In this document: piece after piece, positions 16,769 through 25,208 of the stretch
Layout of the letters: each line of letters opens with the position of its first letter
How positions within the stretch are numbered: position 1 is the first letter of the stretch
From: JAFGNV01 sp964612485
GTDB lineage: Bacteria > Chloroflexota > Anaerolineae > 4572-78 > J111
Direction: 5' to 3'
Assembly: GCA_964612485.1 (NCBI GenBank)
Contig: CAZTFF010000027.1
Span: 1 to 64,000 of the forward strand
DNA: 64,000 nt
Notes under the pieces: generated by a model
What the model saw: only the letters and a program-made list of their open reading frames with translations
The model's database searches: none
What the model was told of the DNA's origin: nothing
Program-made: the position numbers and the translations under genes

Positions 16769-17800
16769 GTGGCTAAACGCCGGGTGACCAGCCGGGATGT
16801 TGCCAAAAAGGCAGGCGTTTCCCGCACCACGGTTTCGTTTGTATTAAACGAAGTGGAAGGTGTGCGGATCAGTAATGAAACACGTCAGCGGGTATTGGCG
16901 GCAGCGAAAGATCTAGGTTATGTGCCCGATGCTACCGCGCAAGCCCTGGTCAGTCGTCGAACCCGAATCATCGGCCTGGTGTTCTCCCGTAATTATCATC
17001 ATCACCTTACCTCTGATGCCTTCCTACTTCAAGTTGTAGATGGACTTCTGGATGTGGTGCGGCAGCACGGTATCCGCCTAATTTTAGACTCCGTTGAAAA
17101 TTTAAATCAGAAAGATGCCTATTTAAGTTTGGCCCGGGCCAAAAGAATCGACGGCATTATTATTTCCTTGCCCCGGACCGATGACCAGGAACTCCATGCG
17201 CTGGCCGAAGAAGGTTTCCCGGCTGTGTTGATTGGCCGCCTGCCAACCGAAAGAATCTGTTCTGTTGATGTGGATAATCGCGTAGCGGCTCAACTGGCTG
17301 TTAATCATTTGCTATCCCAGGGGCATACCCGTATTGGCTGCATTACCAACTCGCCGCCCTCTTTTTTTTCTGGATATGATCGCCTGTGCGGGTATCGGGA
17401 TGCGTTGGAAGCGGCCGGTATCTCTTATGAAAAAAAATTGGTTCGCTATGGAAATTATGGGCCGGAAAGCGGATATGAAGCCATGACCAGCATCTTAGAA
17501 GCCGAAAAACCCCGGCCCACCGCCGTTTTTGTAGCCAGTGATGTGGTTGCATTTGGCGCCATGAGAGCCATCCAGGAGCATCAACTCACAATTCCCAATG
17601 ATATTGCCGTAATTGGCTTTGATGACGTTCCCATGTCGCGCTTCATGAATCCGCCGCTCACCACTATCCGGCTGCCGGCGGCAGACATTGGCCGCAAAGC
17701 GGGCGAACTGCTTTTTGATCTCATTTTGCATCAGGTTGAGCCGGGGCGTCAGGTTCTCTTGGATACCGAATTGATTGTCCGAGAGTCCACCATCAGTTAA
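16769..17800 (+). CDS. LacI-family transcriptional regulator of the sugar-uptake genes
   Basis: The 343-residue repressor starts with the LacI helix-turn-helix (VTSRDVAKKAGVSRTTVSFVLN, residues about 5-26) and hinge (DLGYVPDATAQAL), followed by a periplasmic-binding-protein-like sugar domain. The GTG at 16769 is chosen because AAGGAGG lies just upstream; an in-frame ATG at 16727 is inside the operator region and has no ribosome-binding site. Two promoters and three palindromes precede it, so it is probably autoregulated. Downstream are a sugar-binding lipoprotein, two permeases and an alpha-glucosidase; the effector is therefore likely an alpha-glucoside such as maltose, trehalose or sucrose, which is inference from the neighbours. 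Confidence 0.9.
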   Translation: MAKRRVTSRDVAKKAGVSRTTVSFVLNEVEGVRISNETRQRVLAAAKDLGYVPDATAQALVSRRTRIIGLVFSRNYHHHLTSDAFLLQVVDGLLDVVRQHGIRLILDSVENLNQKDAYLSLARAKRIDGIIISLPRTDDQELHALAEEGFPAVLIGRLPTERICSVDVDNRVAAQLAVNHLLSQGHTRIGCITNSPPSFFSGYDRLCGYRDALEAAGISYEKKLVRYGNYGPESGYEAMTSILEAEKPRPTAVFVASDVVAFGAMRAIQEHQLTIPNDIAVIGFDDVPMSRFMNPPLTTIRLPAADIGRKAGELLFDLILHQVEPGRQVLLDTELIVRESTIS

Positions 17801-17860
17801 GGTAAGTTGCCCTCATCAGGGCTGTGTATATAAGATGTTTTTAAACTTTGAAAGGAGGTG

Positions 17861-17947
17861 ATGCAACCCATCACGAATAGTAAAATAGTTCTGTTTACGG
17901 TAGCACAAAGTAGTTCTACACACATTTTTAAACAACTTAAGTTTTAG
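17861..17947 (+). CDS. Possible 28-residue leader peptide before the binding-protein gene
   Basis: An ATG directly after AAAGGAGGTG opens a 28-codon frame (begins MQPITNSKIVLF) whose TAG stop overlaps the AGGAGG ribosome-binding site of the next gene. The layout fits translational coupling or a short leader ORF. The spacing between the GGAGG core and ATG is only 2 bases, shorter than usual, and the peptide has no recognisable family, so this is tentative. Confidence 0.25.
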   Translation: MQPITNSKIVLFTVAQSSSTHIFKQLKF

Positions 17948-17956
17948 GAGGACATG

Positions 17957-20686
17957 ATGAAAAGAAGCAATTTGTGGCTCATAGTAGTCACCCTGTTGGT
18001 TATGTCGCTGATTGCCGCGTGTGGTGGCACCGCTACCCCCGCGCCGGAGCAGCCGGCAGAAGAACCCGCCGAAGCGACAGAAGCCCCGGCTGAAGAGCCG
18101 ATGGAAGAAGAGGAAACCCAGGCCGAAGAGCCAATGGAAGAGGAAGAAATGGCCGAAGCGCCGTTTAATATGCCTCCGGGTGGTTTCCTGGAACGTGCCG
18201 TAGCCGGTGAATTTGCCGGGACAACTGTCATTGTCGATGGTCCGTTTACCGACGAAGACGAAGTGAAGTTCCTGGCCGGGATGGAAACGTTTGAAAACGC
18301 CACCGGCATTGACGTGCAATACATCGGCTCCAAAGAGTTTGAAGCTTCCATCTCGGTGCGGGTAGATGCCGGTGATGCTCCTGACATTGCCGACTTTCCG
18401 CAGCCCGGCCTGCTGGCCAGCTTTGTGCGCCAGGGCGCCGTGGTTGATCCCACCAGCTTCATCTCCCAAGATTGGCTGAGCCAGGCCTACAACCAATCGT
18501 GGTTAGATATGGCCCGGATGGAAGGCCAAACCGCCGGCGTGTGGCATCGCTACAACGCCAAGAGCCTGGTCTGGTATCCGGTGGACGACTTTGAAGCTGC
18601 CGGTTACGAGATTCCCGAAACCTGGGATGAAATGCTGGCGTTGACCGACCAGATCGCGCAAGATGGCGACACCGCCTGGTGTATCGGCATCGAATCCGGC
18701 GCGGCGACCGGCTGGGTTGCCACCGACTGGACCGAAGAGATGATGCTGCGCACCACTTCGTTGGACAACTACGATGCCTGGGTTGAAGGCGAACTGCCCT
18801 TCTCCTCGCCTGAAGTGAAGAACGCCATTGAGACCTGGAGTGAAGTGTGGTTCAATGACGATTATGTCTTTGGTGGCACCAGCTCGATTGTGACCACCTT
18901 CTTTGGCGACTCTCCGACCCCGATGTTTGAAGATCCGCCCCAGTGCTGGTTTCATCGCCAGGGTAACTTCATCACCAGCTTCTTCCCCGCCGGGGTAGAA
19001 AACGATGTGGACTACAGTTTCTTCTACTTCCCGCCGGTGGATGAGCAGTACGGCAAGCCCTTCCTGGTTGCCGGCGACATCATGGCCATGTTCAACGACC
19101 GTGACGAAGTGCGCGCGGTGATGGAATACTTCACCACGCCTGCCTCTGCCGGTGGTTTCCTGGAGCAAGGTGGGGCCTTGGCCGCGCATCAGACCGCCAC
19201 CCCGGATATGTATGGGGCCGAGTTGGAACGCGGTATTGCCGAATTGGTTCAAGAAGCCACGGCCTTTCGCTTTGACGCGTCTGACCTGATGCCGGGTGAA
19301 GTAGGCGCCGGTTCTTTCTGGAAAGGCATGACCGACTATGTCAGTGGTGCCGCCGACCTGGATACCGTCTTGCAAGAAATTGACGCATCCTGGCCGGAAG
19401 GTGTTGCCGGTCAAGCCGGACCCTCTGATGAAGGCGGTGAAATGGGAATGATGGCCCCCGAAGGCGGCTACCTGGAGCGCGCTATGGCCGGTGAATTTGC
19501 CGGAACTACCGTTGTTATCGACGGTCCCTTCACCGATGAAGACGAAGTGAAATTCCTCGAAGGCATGCAGCCCTTTATGGACGCCACCGGTATTGAAGTG
19601 CAGTACATTGGCTCCAAAGAGTTTGAAGCCTCCATCTCGGTGCGGGTAGATGCCGGTGATGCTCCTGACATTGCCGACTTTCCGCAGCCCGGCCTGCTGG
19701 CCAGCTTTGTGCGCCAGGGCGCCGTGGTTGATCCCACCAGCTTCATCTCCCAAGATTGGCTGAGCCAGGCCTACAACCAATCGTGGTTAGATATGGCCCG
19801 GATGGAAGGCCAAACCGCCGGCGTGTGGCATCGCTACAACGCCAAGAGCCTGGTCTGGTATCCGGTGGACGACTTTGAAGCTGCCGGTTACGAGATTCCC
19901 GAAACCTGGGATGAAATGCTGGCGTTGACCGACCAGATCGCGCAAGATGGCGACACCGCCTGGTGTATCGGCATCGAATCCGGCGCGGCGACCGGCTGGG
20001 TTGCCACCGACTGGACCGAAGAGATGATGCTGCGCACCACTTCGTTGGACAACTACGATGCCTGGGTTGAAGGCGAACTGCCCTTCTCCTCGCCTGAAGT
20101 GAAGAACGCCATTGAGACCTGGAGTGAAGTGTGGTTCAATGACGATTATGTCTTTGGTGGCACCAGCTCGATTGTGACCACCTTCTTTGGCGACTCTCCG
20201 ACCCCGATGTTTGAAGATCCGCCCCAGTGCTGGTTTCATCGCCAGGGTAACTTCATCACCAGCTTCTTCCCCGCCGGGGTAGAAAACGATGTGGACTACA
20301 GTTTCTTCTACTTCCCGCCGGTGGATGAGCAGTACGGCAAGCCCTTCCTGGTTGCCGGCGACATCATGGCCATGTTCAACGACCGTGACGAAGTGCGCGC
20401 GGTGATGGAATACTTCACCACGCCTGCCTCTGCCGGTGGTTTCCTGGAGCAAGGTGGGGCCTTGGCCGCGCATCAGACCGCCACCCCGGATATGTATGGG
20501 GCCGAGTTGGAACGCGGTATTGCCGAATTGGTTCAAGAAGCCACGGCCTTTCGCTTTGACGCGTCTGACCTGATGCCGGGTGAAGTAGGCGCCGGTTCTT
20601 TCTGGAAAGGCATGACCGACTATGTCAGTGGTGCCGCCGACCTGGATACCGTCTTGCAAGAAATTGACGCATCCTGGCCGGAGTAA
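17957..20686 (+). CDS. Lipoprotein sugar-binding protein made of two fused copies
   Basis: This 909-residue protein is the extracellular solute-binding component of a carbohydrate ABC importer. It has a lipoprotein signal (SLIAAC, Cys22), an acidic Pro/Glu-rich linker to about residue 70, and then two full family-1 binding domains of about 410 residues in one frame, joined by GVAGQAGPSDEGGEMGMMAPE. The repeat period is exactly 1284 bases. From 18347/19631 to 19398/20682 (1052 bases) I see no difference between the copies, whereas the 5' part of each domain differs at many positions. The second of two adjacent ATGs (17957) fits the AGGAGG better than 17954. Normal members have one domain. The partner permeases follow directly; no sugar-importer ATPase is encoded here. 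Either recent gene conversion or an assembly artefact could explain the identity. Confidence 0.85.
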   Translation: MKRSNLWLIVVTLLVMSLIAACGGTATPAPEQPAEEPAEATEAPAEEPMEEEETQAEEPMEEEEMAEAPFNMPPGGFLERAVAGEFAGTTVIVDGPFTDEDEVKFLAGMETFENATGIDVQYIGSKEFEASISVRVDAGDAPDIADFPQPGLLASFVRQGAVVDPTSFISQDWLSQAYNQSWLDMARMEGQTAGVWHRYNAKSLVWYPVDDFEAAGYEIPETWDEMLALTDQIAQDGDTAWCIGIESGAATGWVATDWTEEMMLRTTSLDNYDAWVEGELPFSSPEVKNAIETWSEVWFNDDYVFGGTSSIVTTFFGDSPTPMFEDPPQCWFHRQGNFITSFFPAGVENDVDYSFFYFPPVDEQYGKPFLVAGDIMAMFNDRDEVRAVMEYFTTPASAGGFLEQGGALAAHQTATPDMYGAELERGIAELVQEATAFRFDASDLMPGEVGAGSFWKGMTDYVSGAADLDTVLQEIDASWPEGVAGQAGPSDEGGEMGMMAPEGGYLERAMAGEFAGTTVVIDGPFTDEDEVKFLEGMQPFMDATGIEVQYIGSKEFEASISVRVDAGDAPDIADFPQPGLLASFVRQGAVVDPTSFISQDWLSQAYNQSWLDMARMEGQTAGVWHRYNAKSLVWYPVDDFEAAGYEIPETWDEMLALTDQIAQDGDTAWCIGIESGAATGWVATDWTEEMMLRTTSLDNYDAWVEGELPFSSPEVKNAIETWSEVWFNDDYVFGGTSSIVTTFFGDSPTPMFEDPPQCWFHRQGNFITSFFPAGVENDVDYSFFYFPPVDEQYGKPFLVAGDIMAMFNDRDEVRAVMEYFTTPASAGGFLEQGGALAAHQTATPDMYGAELERGIAELVQEATAFRFDASDLMPGEVGAGSFWKGMTDYVSGAADLDTVLQEIDASWPE

Positions 20687-20703
20687 TAAGTGGTGATTTA
20701 ATG

Positions 20704-20740
20704 GTTGGAGCCGCCAAAACTGGCGGCTCCAACTCTTTAA
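20704..20740 (+). terminator. Hairpin between the binding-protein and permease genes
   Basis: A perfect 13-bp stem (GTTGGAGCCGCCA) with loop AAAC is followed by TCTTTAATTTT. It could terminate part of the transcripts or protect the binding-protein mRNA from 3' decay, giving more binding protein than permease, as in other sugar ABC operons. Confidence 0.65.
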
Positions 20741-20788
20741 TTTTGGTTAAGAGAAAAACTCTCTTAACAAGCTCAGAGAGGAGAAAAA

Positions 20789-21907
20789 ATGCAAAAACAA
20801 TCAGTAGGTACATCACAGGGAGACCAGGACGGTATCTTGAATACCGCTGGCCGCCTGTTGATCGGGTTGCTCATGATTGTCATCATGGGCGTGATCCTGG
20901 TAACAGGCTTTTTGTTTTTACGTGATACGACTCTACCCAAATGGATTGTGGCCGTCACCGCAATTGTCTGGGGATTAGGTGGCGCCGCCCTTCTTTTCTG
21001 GGTGTTTAACTGGATCGTTGAACAATTTTCCGATAAATGGACGTCACGTTTACAGCCGTTTGTGTTTGTTGGCCCGGCCATTTTTTTGCTGGGACTTTAT
21101 CTGGCAGTTCCGGCGGCAGTTACTTTTTACCTCAGCTTATTCGACCGGGATAGTGTCACCTTTATAGGGTTAGCCAATTACATTACCGTTTTTACCGACC
21201 GGCTAATGTTAGAAGCATTCCGCAATAACGTGATGTGGATTGTTTTTGGCACCTCAATATCAGTGATCTTTGGACTACTCATTGCCGTGTTGGCCGACCG
21301 CAGTATGGGTGAACGCACCTCGAAATCCTTTATTTTCTTGCCGATGGCGATCTCGTTTGTAGGTGCCGGCGTCATCTGGAAATTCGTCTACGAATTTCGG
21401 CCCAGCGAACTGCCCCAAATTGGCTTGCTGAATGCCATTGTGGTGGCCCTGGGCGGTAATCCTCAAGCCTGGTTTGTTGATACCAGCATTATCCCCTGGA
21501 ATAACATTTTCCTGATTGTGATCATGGGTTGGCTGCAAACCGGTTTTGCCATGGTCATTTTTTCGGCGGCCATTAAAGGTATTTCCACCGAGATCATTGA
21601 AGCCGGCCGGGTAGATGGAGCCAGCGAAGTCCGTATCTTTTTCCAAATCATGATCCCGGCTATTCAGGGAACCATTATCACCGTTACCACTACTATTCTC
21701 ATTTTTGCCCTAAAAATATTTGATATTGTCTGGGTCATGACCGGCGGTCAATTTGGCACCGAAGTGATTGCCACCGCTTTTTATCGCCAGTCTTTTGTGG
21801 CCCGAAATGCAGGTTTGGGTTCGGCCATTGCGGTGGTCTTGCTGGTAACGGTTATCCCCATAATGGCTTACAACCTCAAGCAATTTGGAAAGGAGCAAGC
21901 GTTCTAA
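20789..21907 (+). CDS. Sugar ABC transporter permease, MalF type
   Basis: The 372-residue inner-membrane permease has about eight hydrophobic segments. Two near the N-terminus (about residues 22-45 and 51-75) precede the usual six-helix core starting at PFVFVGPAIFLLGLYLAV. The coupling motif that contacts the ATPase is EAGRVDGASEVRIFFQIMIP, near residues 270-290. GAGAGGAG precedes the ATG. It forms a transport channel with the protein encoded 1 base after its stop codon and receives substrate from the fused binding protein. The matching ATPase must come from elsewhere in the genome. Confidence 0.92.
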   Translation: MQKQSVGTSQGDQDGILNTAGRLLIGLLMIVIMGVILVTGFLFLRDTTLPKWIVAVTAIVWGLGGAALLFWVFNWIVEQFSDKWTSRLQPFVFVGPAIFLLGLYLAVPAAVTFYLSLFDRDSVTFIGLANYITVFTDRLMLEAFRNNVMWIVFGTSISVIFGLLIAVLADRSMGERTSKSFIFLPMAISFVGAGVIWKFVYEFRPSELPQIGLLNAIVVALGGNPQAWFVDTSIIPWNNIFLIVIMGWLQTGFAMVIFSAAIKGISTEIIEAGRVDGASEVRIFFQIMIPAIQGTIITVTTTILIFALKIFDIVWVMTGGQFGTEVIATAFYRQSFVARNAGLGSAIAVVLLVTVIPIMAYNLKQFGKEQAF

Positions 21908-21908
21908 C

Positions 21909-23009
21909 ATGGGCAGCTCAAAACAACAAAAATTGTTTGGTAAAATTACGGTTAATGGCGCTTTGTTAGTTTTGGTCATCATCTGGACCATCCCCACCTT
22001 AGGCCTGTTTATTTCCTCCTTTCGAGACCGCGTTGATATTCAAACCTCGGGCTGGTGGACAGTTTTTCCCCATCGTTCCTGGGAAACAACAGCCCGGCTG
22101 GATCCAAGAGAATTAGGGCTAGACCCCGACAGCGTGATGGAGGTTGAAGGGGTTAGCGGCACTTTTCAAGAAATGAGAGAAGGGCTTACCTCTGGCGATA
22201 CCCGGGTGATCTGGATTGGGAACAAACGGATTGGCCGGATAGAAGTTCAAGAATATGTGTGGACGACCCAATGGAATTTTACCCTGGATAACTACCAACA
22301 GGTACTTGGCGGTAAATCATTTGTCTATGAACGCCCCGATGGAACTACTGAAACCGTCCAGGGTGATAACCTTTGGGGCTCGTTATGGAACAGCGCTGCG
22401 GTCACCATTCCCGCCACTGTCATTCCTATTCTGATAGCAGCCTTTGCCGGGTATGCCTTTGCCTGGATGGCCTTTCCCGGCCGGCGCTGGTTTTTCATCA
22501 TAGTGATAGCGCTGTTGGTGGTACCCCTACAAATTTCTTTGGTTCCTATTTTAAGATGGTATACGTGGTTAGGGCTTAGCGGTGAGTTTTTAGGCTTGTG
22601 GCTGGCCCATACGGGGTTTGGTTTGCCGCTGGCCACCTACCTCCTCTACAACTACATCCGCGATCTACCGCGAGAAATTCTGGAATCGGCCTTTATTGAT
22701 GGGGCGTCGCACTTTACTATCTTCACCCGCCTCATTCTGCCGCTATCTGTACCGGCGTTGGCCTCGTTTGCCATTTTCCAATTCCTATGGGTGTGGAACG
22801 ACTACCTGGTCGCCCTCATCATTTTGGGCGGTAACCGCGACACCATGGTGGTTACCCAGCGGCTGGCCAATATGGTTGGCTCGCGCGGCAACGACTGGCA
22901 TATTCTTACCGCCGGCGCCTTTGTGACCATGGTTGTGCCGTTGATCGTCTTCTTCTCCCTGCAACGGTTCTTTGTCCGGGGTCTGATGGCCGGTTCGGTG
23001 AAAGGGTAA
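21909..23009 (+). CDS. Sugar ABC transporter permease, MalG type, with enlarged first loop
   Basis: This 366-residue protein is the second permease. The first helix (ITVNGALLVLVIIWTIPTLGLF) is followed by an unusually long extracytoplasmic segment of about 120 residues (roughly 35-155) before the five-helix core; family members are commonly about 280 residues. The coupling motif reads ESAFIDGASHFTIFTRLILP. The ATG at 21909 is preferred over an in-frame TTG at 21885 that would overlap the previous gene. The enlarged loop may contact the double binding protein, which is inference. An operator-bearing gap follows. Confidence 0.9.
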   Translation: MGSSKQQKLFGKITVNGALLVLVIIWTIPTLGLFISSFRDRVDIQTSGWWTVFPHRSWETTARLDPRELGLDPDSVMEVEGVSGTFQEMREGLTSGDTRVIWIGNKRIGRIEVQEYVWTTQWNFTLDNYQQVLGGKSFVYERPDGTTETVQGDNLWGSLWNSAAVTIPATVIPILIAAFAGYAFAWMAFPGRRWFFIIVIALLVVPLQISLVPILRWYTWLGLSGEFLGLWLAHTGFGLPLATYLLYNYIRDLPREILESAFIDGASHFTIFTRLILPLSVPALASFAIFQFLWVWNDYLVALIILGGNRDTMVVTQRLANMVGSRGNDWHILTAGAFVTMVVPLIVFFSLQRFFVRGLMAGSVKG

Positions 23010-23086
23010 CAAAAAAATAGTGCAGGTTCAATTTTTGGATGATACGGGTGTAGGTAGTGCCCCCGTTGAGTGTTGGTAAGGAAATT

Positions 23087-23157
23087 TACCGCAGAGTACA
23101 CCGAGTTCGCAGAGATTTTTCAAGTTTTTCTCCGCGTGCTTTGCGATCTCAGCGGTA
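23087..23157. repeat. Dispersed inverted repeat (CCGC-GAG family)
   Basis: TTACCGCAGAG at one end mirrors CTCAGCGGTAA at the other, with CGCAGAGA and TCTCCGCG inside. Similar elements are at 39645-39732 and 49918-49996. Confidence 0.65.
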
Positions 23158-23291
23158 AGAAATACATACGTTTTGGCAACAACACCCAAGAGGGGGACTA
23201 CCCGGGTGTAAGTTATGGATCAACACGTAACACAAGCATCATCTTCAAAATTTGGATCTAAAATCAATAAACTGTCGTATAAAATACTCTA

Positions 23292-23356
23292 AAATCCTTG
23301 CGTGCTTTGGGTGATCGGCACTTCCAAGCAACCGTGCCGGTCACCACCAAGGATTT
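23292..23356. repeat. Structured hairpin element
   Basis: AAATCCTTG (23292-23300) pairs with CAAGGATTT (23348-23356), and the nested arms GGTGATCGGCAC (23310-23321) and GTGCCGGTCACC (23334-23345) pair with one G-T position. It does not resemble a terminator because no T run follows. Confidence 0.55.
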
Positions 23357-23456
23357 AATCTGGCTATTTGATGATGGTATGGTGATGCAATATCACCCAT
23401 CCCTCGCAACATCTTCTTGTGCGGTTACATCCCTAAATTTGAGTTCATAAAACTGG

Positions 23457-23468
23457 TAACACGTGTTA
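23457..23468. promoter_or_regulatory. LacI operator upstream of the alpha-glucosidase gene
   Basis: TAACACGTGTTA is a perfect palindrome identical to the operator at 16707-16718. It lies 37 bases before the GH13 start codon, so the glycosidase is probably controlled by the LacI protein of this locus. Confidence 0.75.
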
Positions 23469-23505
23469 ATAACCCAATCTGCTAATCAAGGAGCAAAAAG
23501 TACGC

Positions 23506-25110
23506 ATGGGCCATACGCTTTGGTGGCAAAAAGGCATTATCTATCAAATTTATCCCCGCTCTTTTCAAGACAGCAACAACGACGGCGTTGGCGATTTGAA
23601 CGGCATCATCCAACGGCTGGATTACGTTGAAAGCCTTCATATTGATGCGCTCTGGCTTTCGCCTATTTACCCCTCGCCGATGTACGATTTTGGCTACGAT
23701 GTGTCCGACTATTGCGATATTCACCCCATGTTTGGCACCATGGCCGATTTCGACCACCTGCTGGCCGAAGTTCACCAACGGGGCATGAAACTGCTGCTTG
23801 ATCTGGTACCCAACCACACCTCCAGCCAGCACCCCTGGTTTGTAGAAAGCCGCAGCAGCCGCGATAACCCCAAACGAGATTGGTACATCTGGCGCGATCC
23901 CGCCCCCGATGGCGGGCCGCCCAACAACTGGCTCAGTTTTTTTGGCGGCCCGGCCTGGACCTTTGACGAAGCGACCGGCCAGTATTACATGCATCAATTT
24001 GTCACTCAGCAGCCCGAACTCAACTATCGCCACCCCGATGTGCTGCCCGCCATGCTCAACCACATGCGCTTCTGGCTGGACAAAGGCATCGACGGCTTTC
24101 GCATCGACGTGATCTGGCTGATGGCCAAAGACGAACAACTCCGCGATGAACCGGTCAACGCCGATTGGGACGGCGTGGAACCGTTTCAAAAGCTGAAACA
24201 CGTCTACACCCAAAACCTGCCCCACGTGCATCCCCTCATCCGCCGCATGCGGGCCGTGATCGACGAATATGACGACCGGGTGATGGTGGGCGAAATCTAC
24301 CTGCCCAACAAAGAGTTGGTCGAATATTACGGTGAAAATTTTGATGAATGCCACCTGCCCTTTAACTTCCAACTCATCGACACTCCATGGCAGGCCCAAA
24401 CCGTGCGGCAGGTGGTAGAGGCTTACGAAGCCGCCCTACCTGCCGGCGGCTGGCCCAATTGGGTGTTGAGCAACCACGACCGGCATCGCCTGGCCTCACG
24501 CATTGGGGCCAAACAGGCCCGCGTGGCCAATATGCTCCTGCTGACCTTGCGCGGCACCCCCACCTGCTACTACGGCGATGAACTGGGCATGGAAAATGTG
24601 CCCATCCCGCTCGACAAACTGAAAGACCCGCCCGCCGTTAACCAGCCGGACATTGCCCACCTGGTAGGCCGCGACCCGGTGCGCGCGCCCATGCAGTGGG
24701 ACGACTCCCCCAACGCCGGCTTTACCACCCAAGGGGTTGACCCCTGGCTGCCGCTGGCCGATGATTACGCGGAACGCAACGCGGCCAACCAGGACCGGGA
24801 CCCTAGCTCGATGCTCAATTTTTTCCGCACCCTGACCTCGCTCCGCCGGGCCGAACCCAGCCTCACCACCGGCAGCTACCAAACGGTGGAGACAGGTGAG
24901 GACGATATATTTGCCTACACCCGCGCCACCCCCGACACCGACAAATTCCTGGTGGTACTCAATCTTGTGGGTGCTGCACAGTCGCTCGATTTGAGTGCGG
25001 TTGCCAGCACTGCTACCATCGCCGTAGCTACCGATATGATTCGCAGCGGTACAGTTGAATTATCCAGCCTTCAACTCGGCCCAAATGAGGGGCTGGTGTT
25101 GCGGCTGTAA
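23506..25110 (+). CDS. GH13 alpha-glucosidase (oligo-1,6-glucosidase-like)
   Basis: This 534-residue cytoplasmic enzyme (no signal peptide) hydrolyses alpha-glucosidic bonds of short oligosaccharides. The GH13 regions are all present: DLVPNHTS (99-106), GFRIDVIW with nucleophile Asp201, VGEIYLP with acid/base Glu263, and SNHDRHR with Asp325. AAGGAG precedes the ATG. The upstream operator matches that of the LacI gene, so the enzyme most likely degrades the sugar imported by the preceding ABC system. Exact linkage specificity (alpha-1,4, alpha-1,6 or sucrose/trehalose) cannot be decided by eye. Confidence 0.9.
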   Translation: MGHTLWWQKGIIYQIYPRSFQDSNNDGVGDLNGIIQRLDYVESLHIDALWLSPIYPSPMYDFGYDVSDYCDIHPMFGTMADFDHLLAEVHQRGMKLLLDLVPNHTSSQHPWFVESRSSRDNPKRDWYIWRDPAPDGGPPNNWLSFFGGPAWTFDEATGQYYMHQFVTQQPELNYRHPDVLPAMLNHMRFWLDKGIDGFRIDVIWLMAKDEQLRDEPVNADWDGVEPFQKLKHVYTQNLPHVHPLIRRMRAVIDEYDDRVMVGEIYLPNKELVEYYGENFDECHLPFNFQLIDTPWQAQTVRQVVEAYEAALPAGGWPNWVLSNHDRHRLASRIGAKQARVANMLLLTLRGTPTCYYGDELGMENVPIPLDKLKDPPAVNQPDIAHLVGRDPVRAPMQWDDSPNAGFTTQGVDPWLPLADDYAERNAANQDRDPSSMLNFFRTLTSLRRAEPSLTTGSYQTVETGEDDIFAYTRATPDTDKFLVVLNLVGAAQSLDLSAVASTATIAVATDMIRSGTVELSSLQLGPNEGLVLRL

Positions 25111-25137
25111 TTTTGGACACACGTCAATAAAGGATGT

Positions 25138-25166
25138 TTGATGATTTACCTGTTTCACTCTATAAT
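25138..25166 (+). promoter_or_regulatory. Candidate promoter of the RAMP operon
   Basis: TTGATG (25138-25143) and a consensus TATAAT (25161-25166) are separated by 17 bases. Transcription would start near 25173, downstream of the first in-frame ATG (25134), which supports the start codon at 25209 and suggests that the operon is expressed independently of the sugar genes. Confidence 0.55.
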
Positions 25167-25208
25167 GGGGAGAAACATCTCACAAAACTCAATTATTTGG
25201 GGGACAAA

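Larger units (their letters stand above)
23010..23505. other. Gene-free 496-bp region with repeats and an operator
   Basis: No coding sequence is supported. The region holds a dispersed inverted repeat (23087-23157), a long structured hairpin (23292-23356) and the LacI operator (23457-23468). A degenerate operator-like half (AACACGTAACAC) is near 23222. Confidence 0.65.

Noticed and set aside
18503..20659. Long antisense frames in both copies of the binding-protein gene
   Set aside because: They occur identically in both copies because the DNA is duplicated; protein sequence is unlike any family I know.
17954..20686. Frameshift or two separate binding-protein genes
   Set aside because: The reading frame is continuous through both domains and the linker has no stop, start signal or second lipobox.
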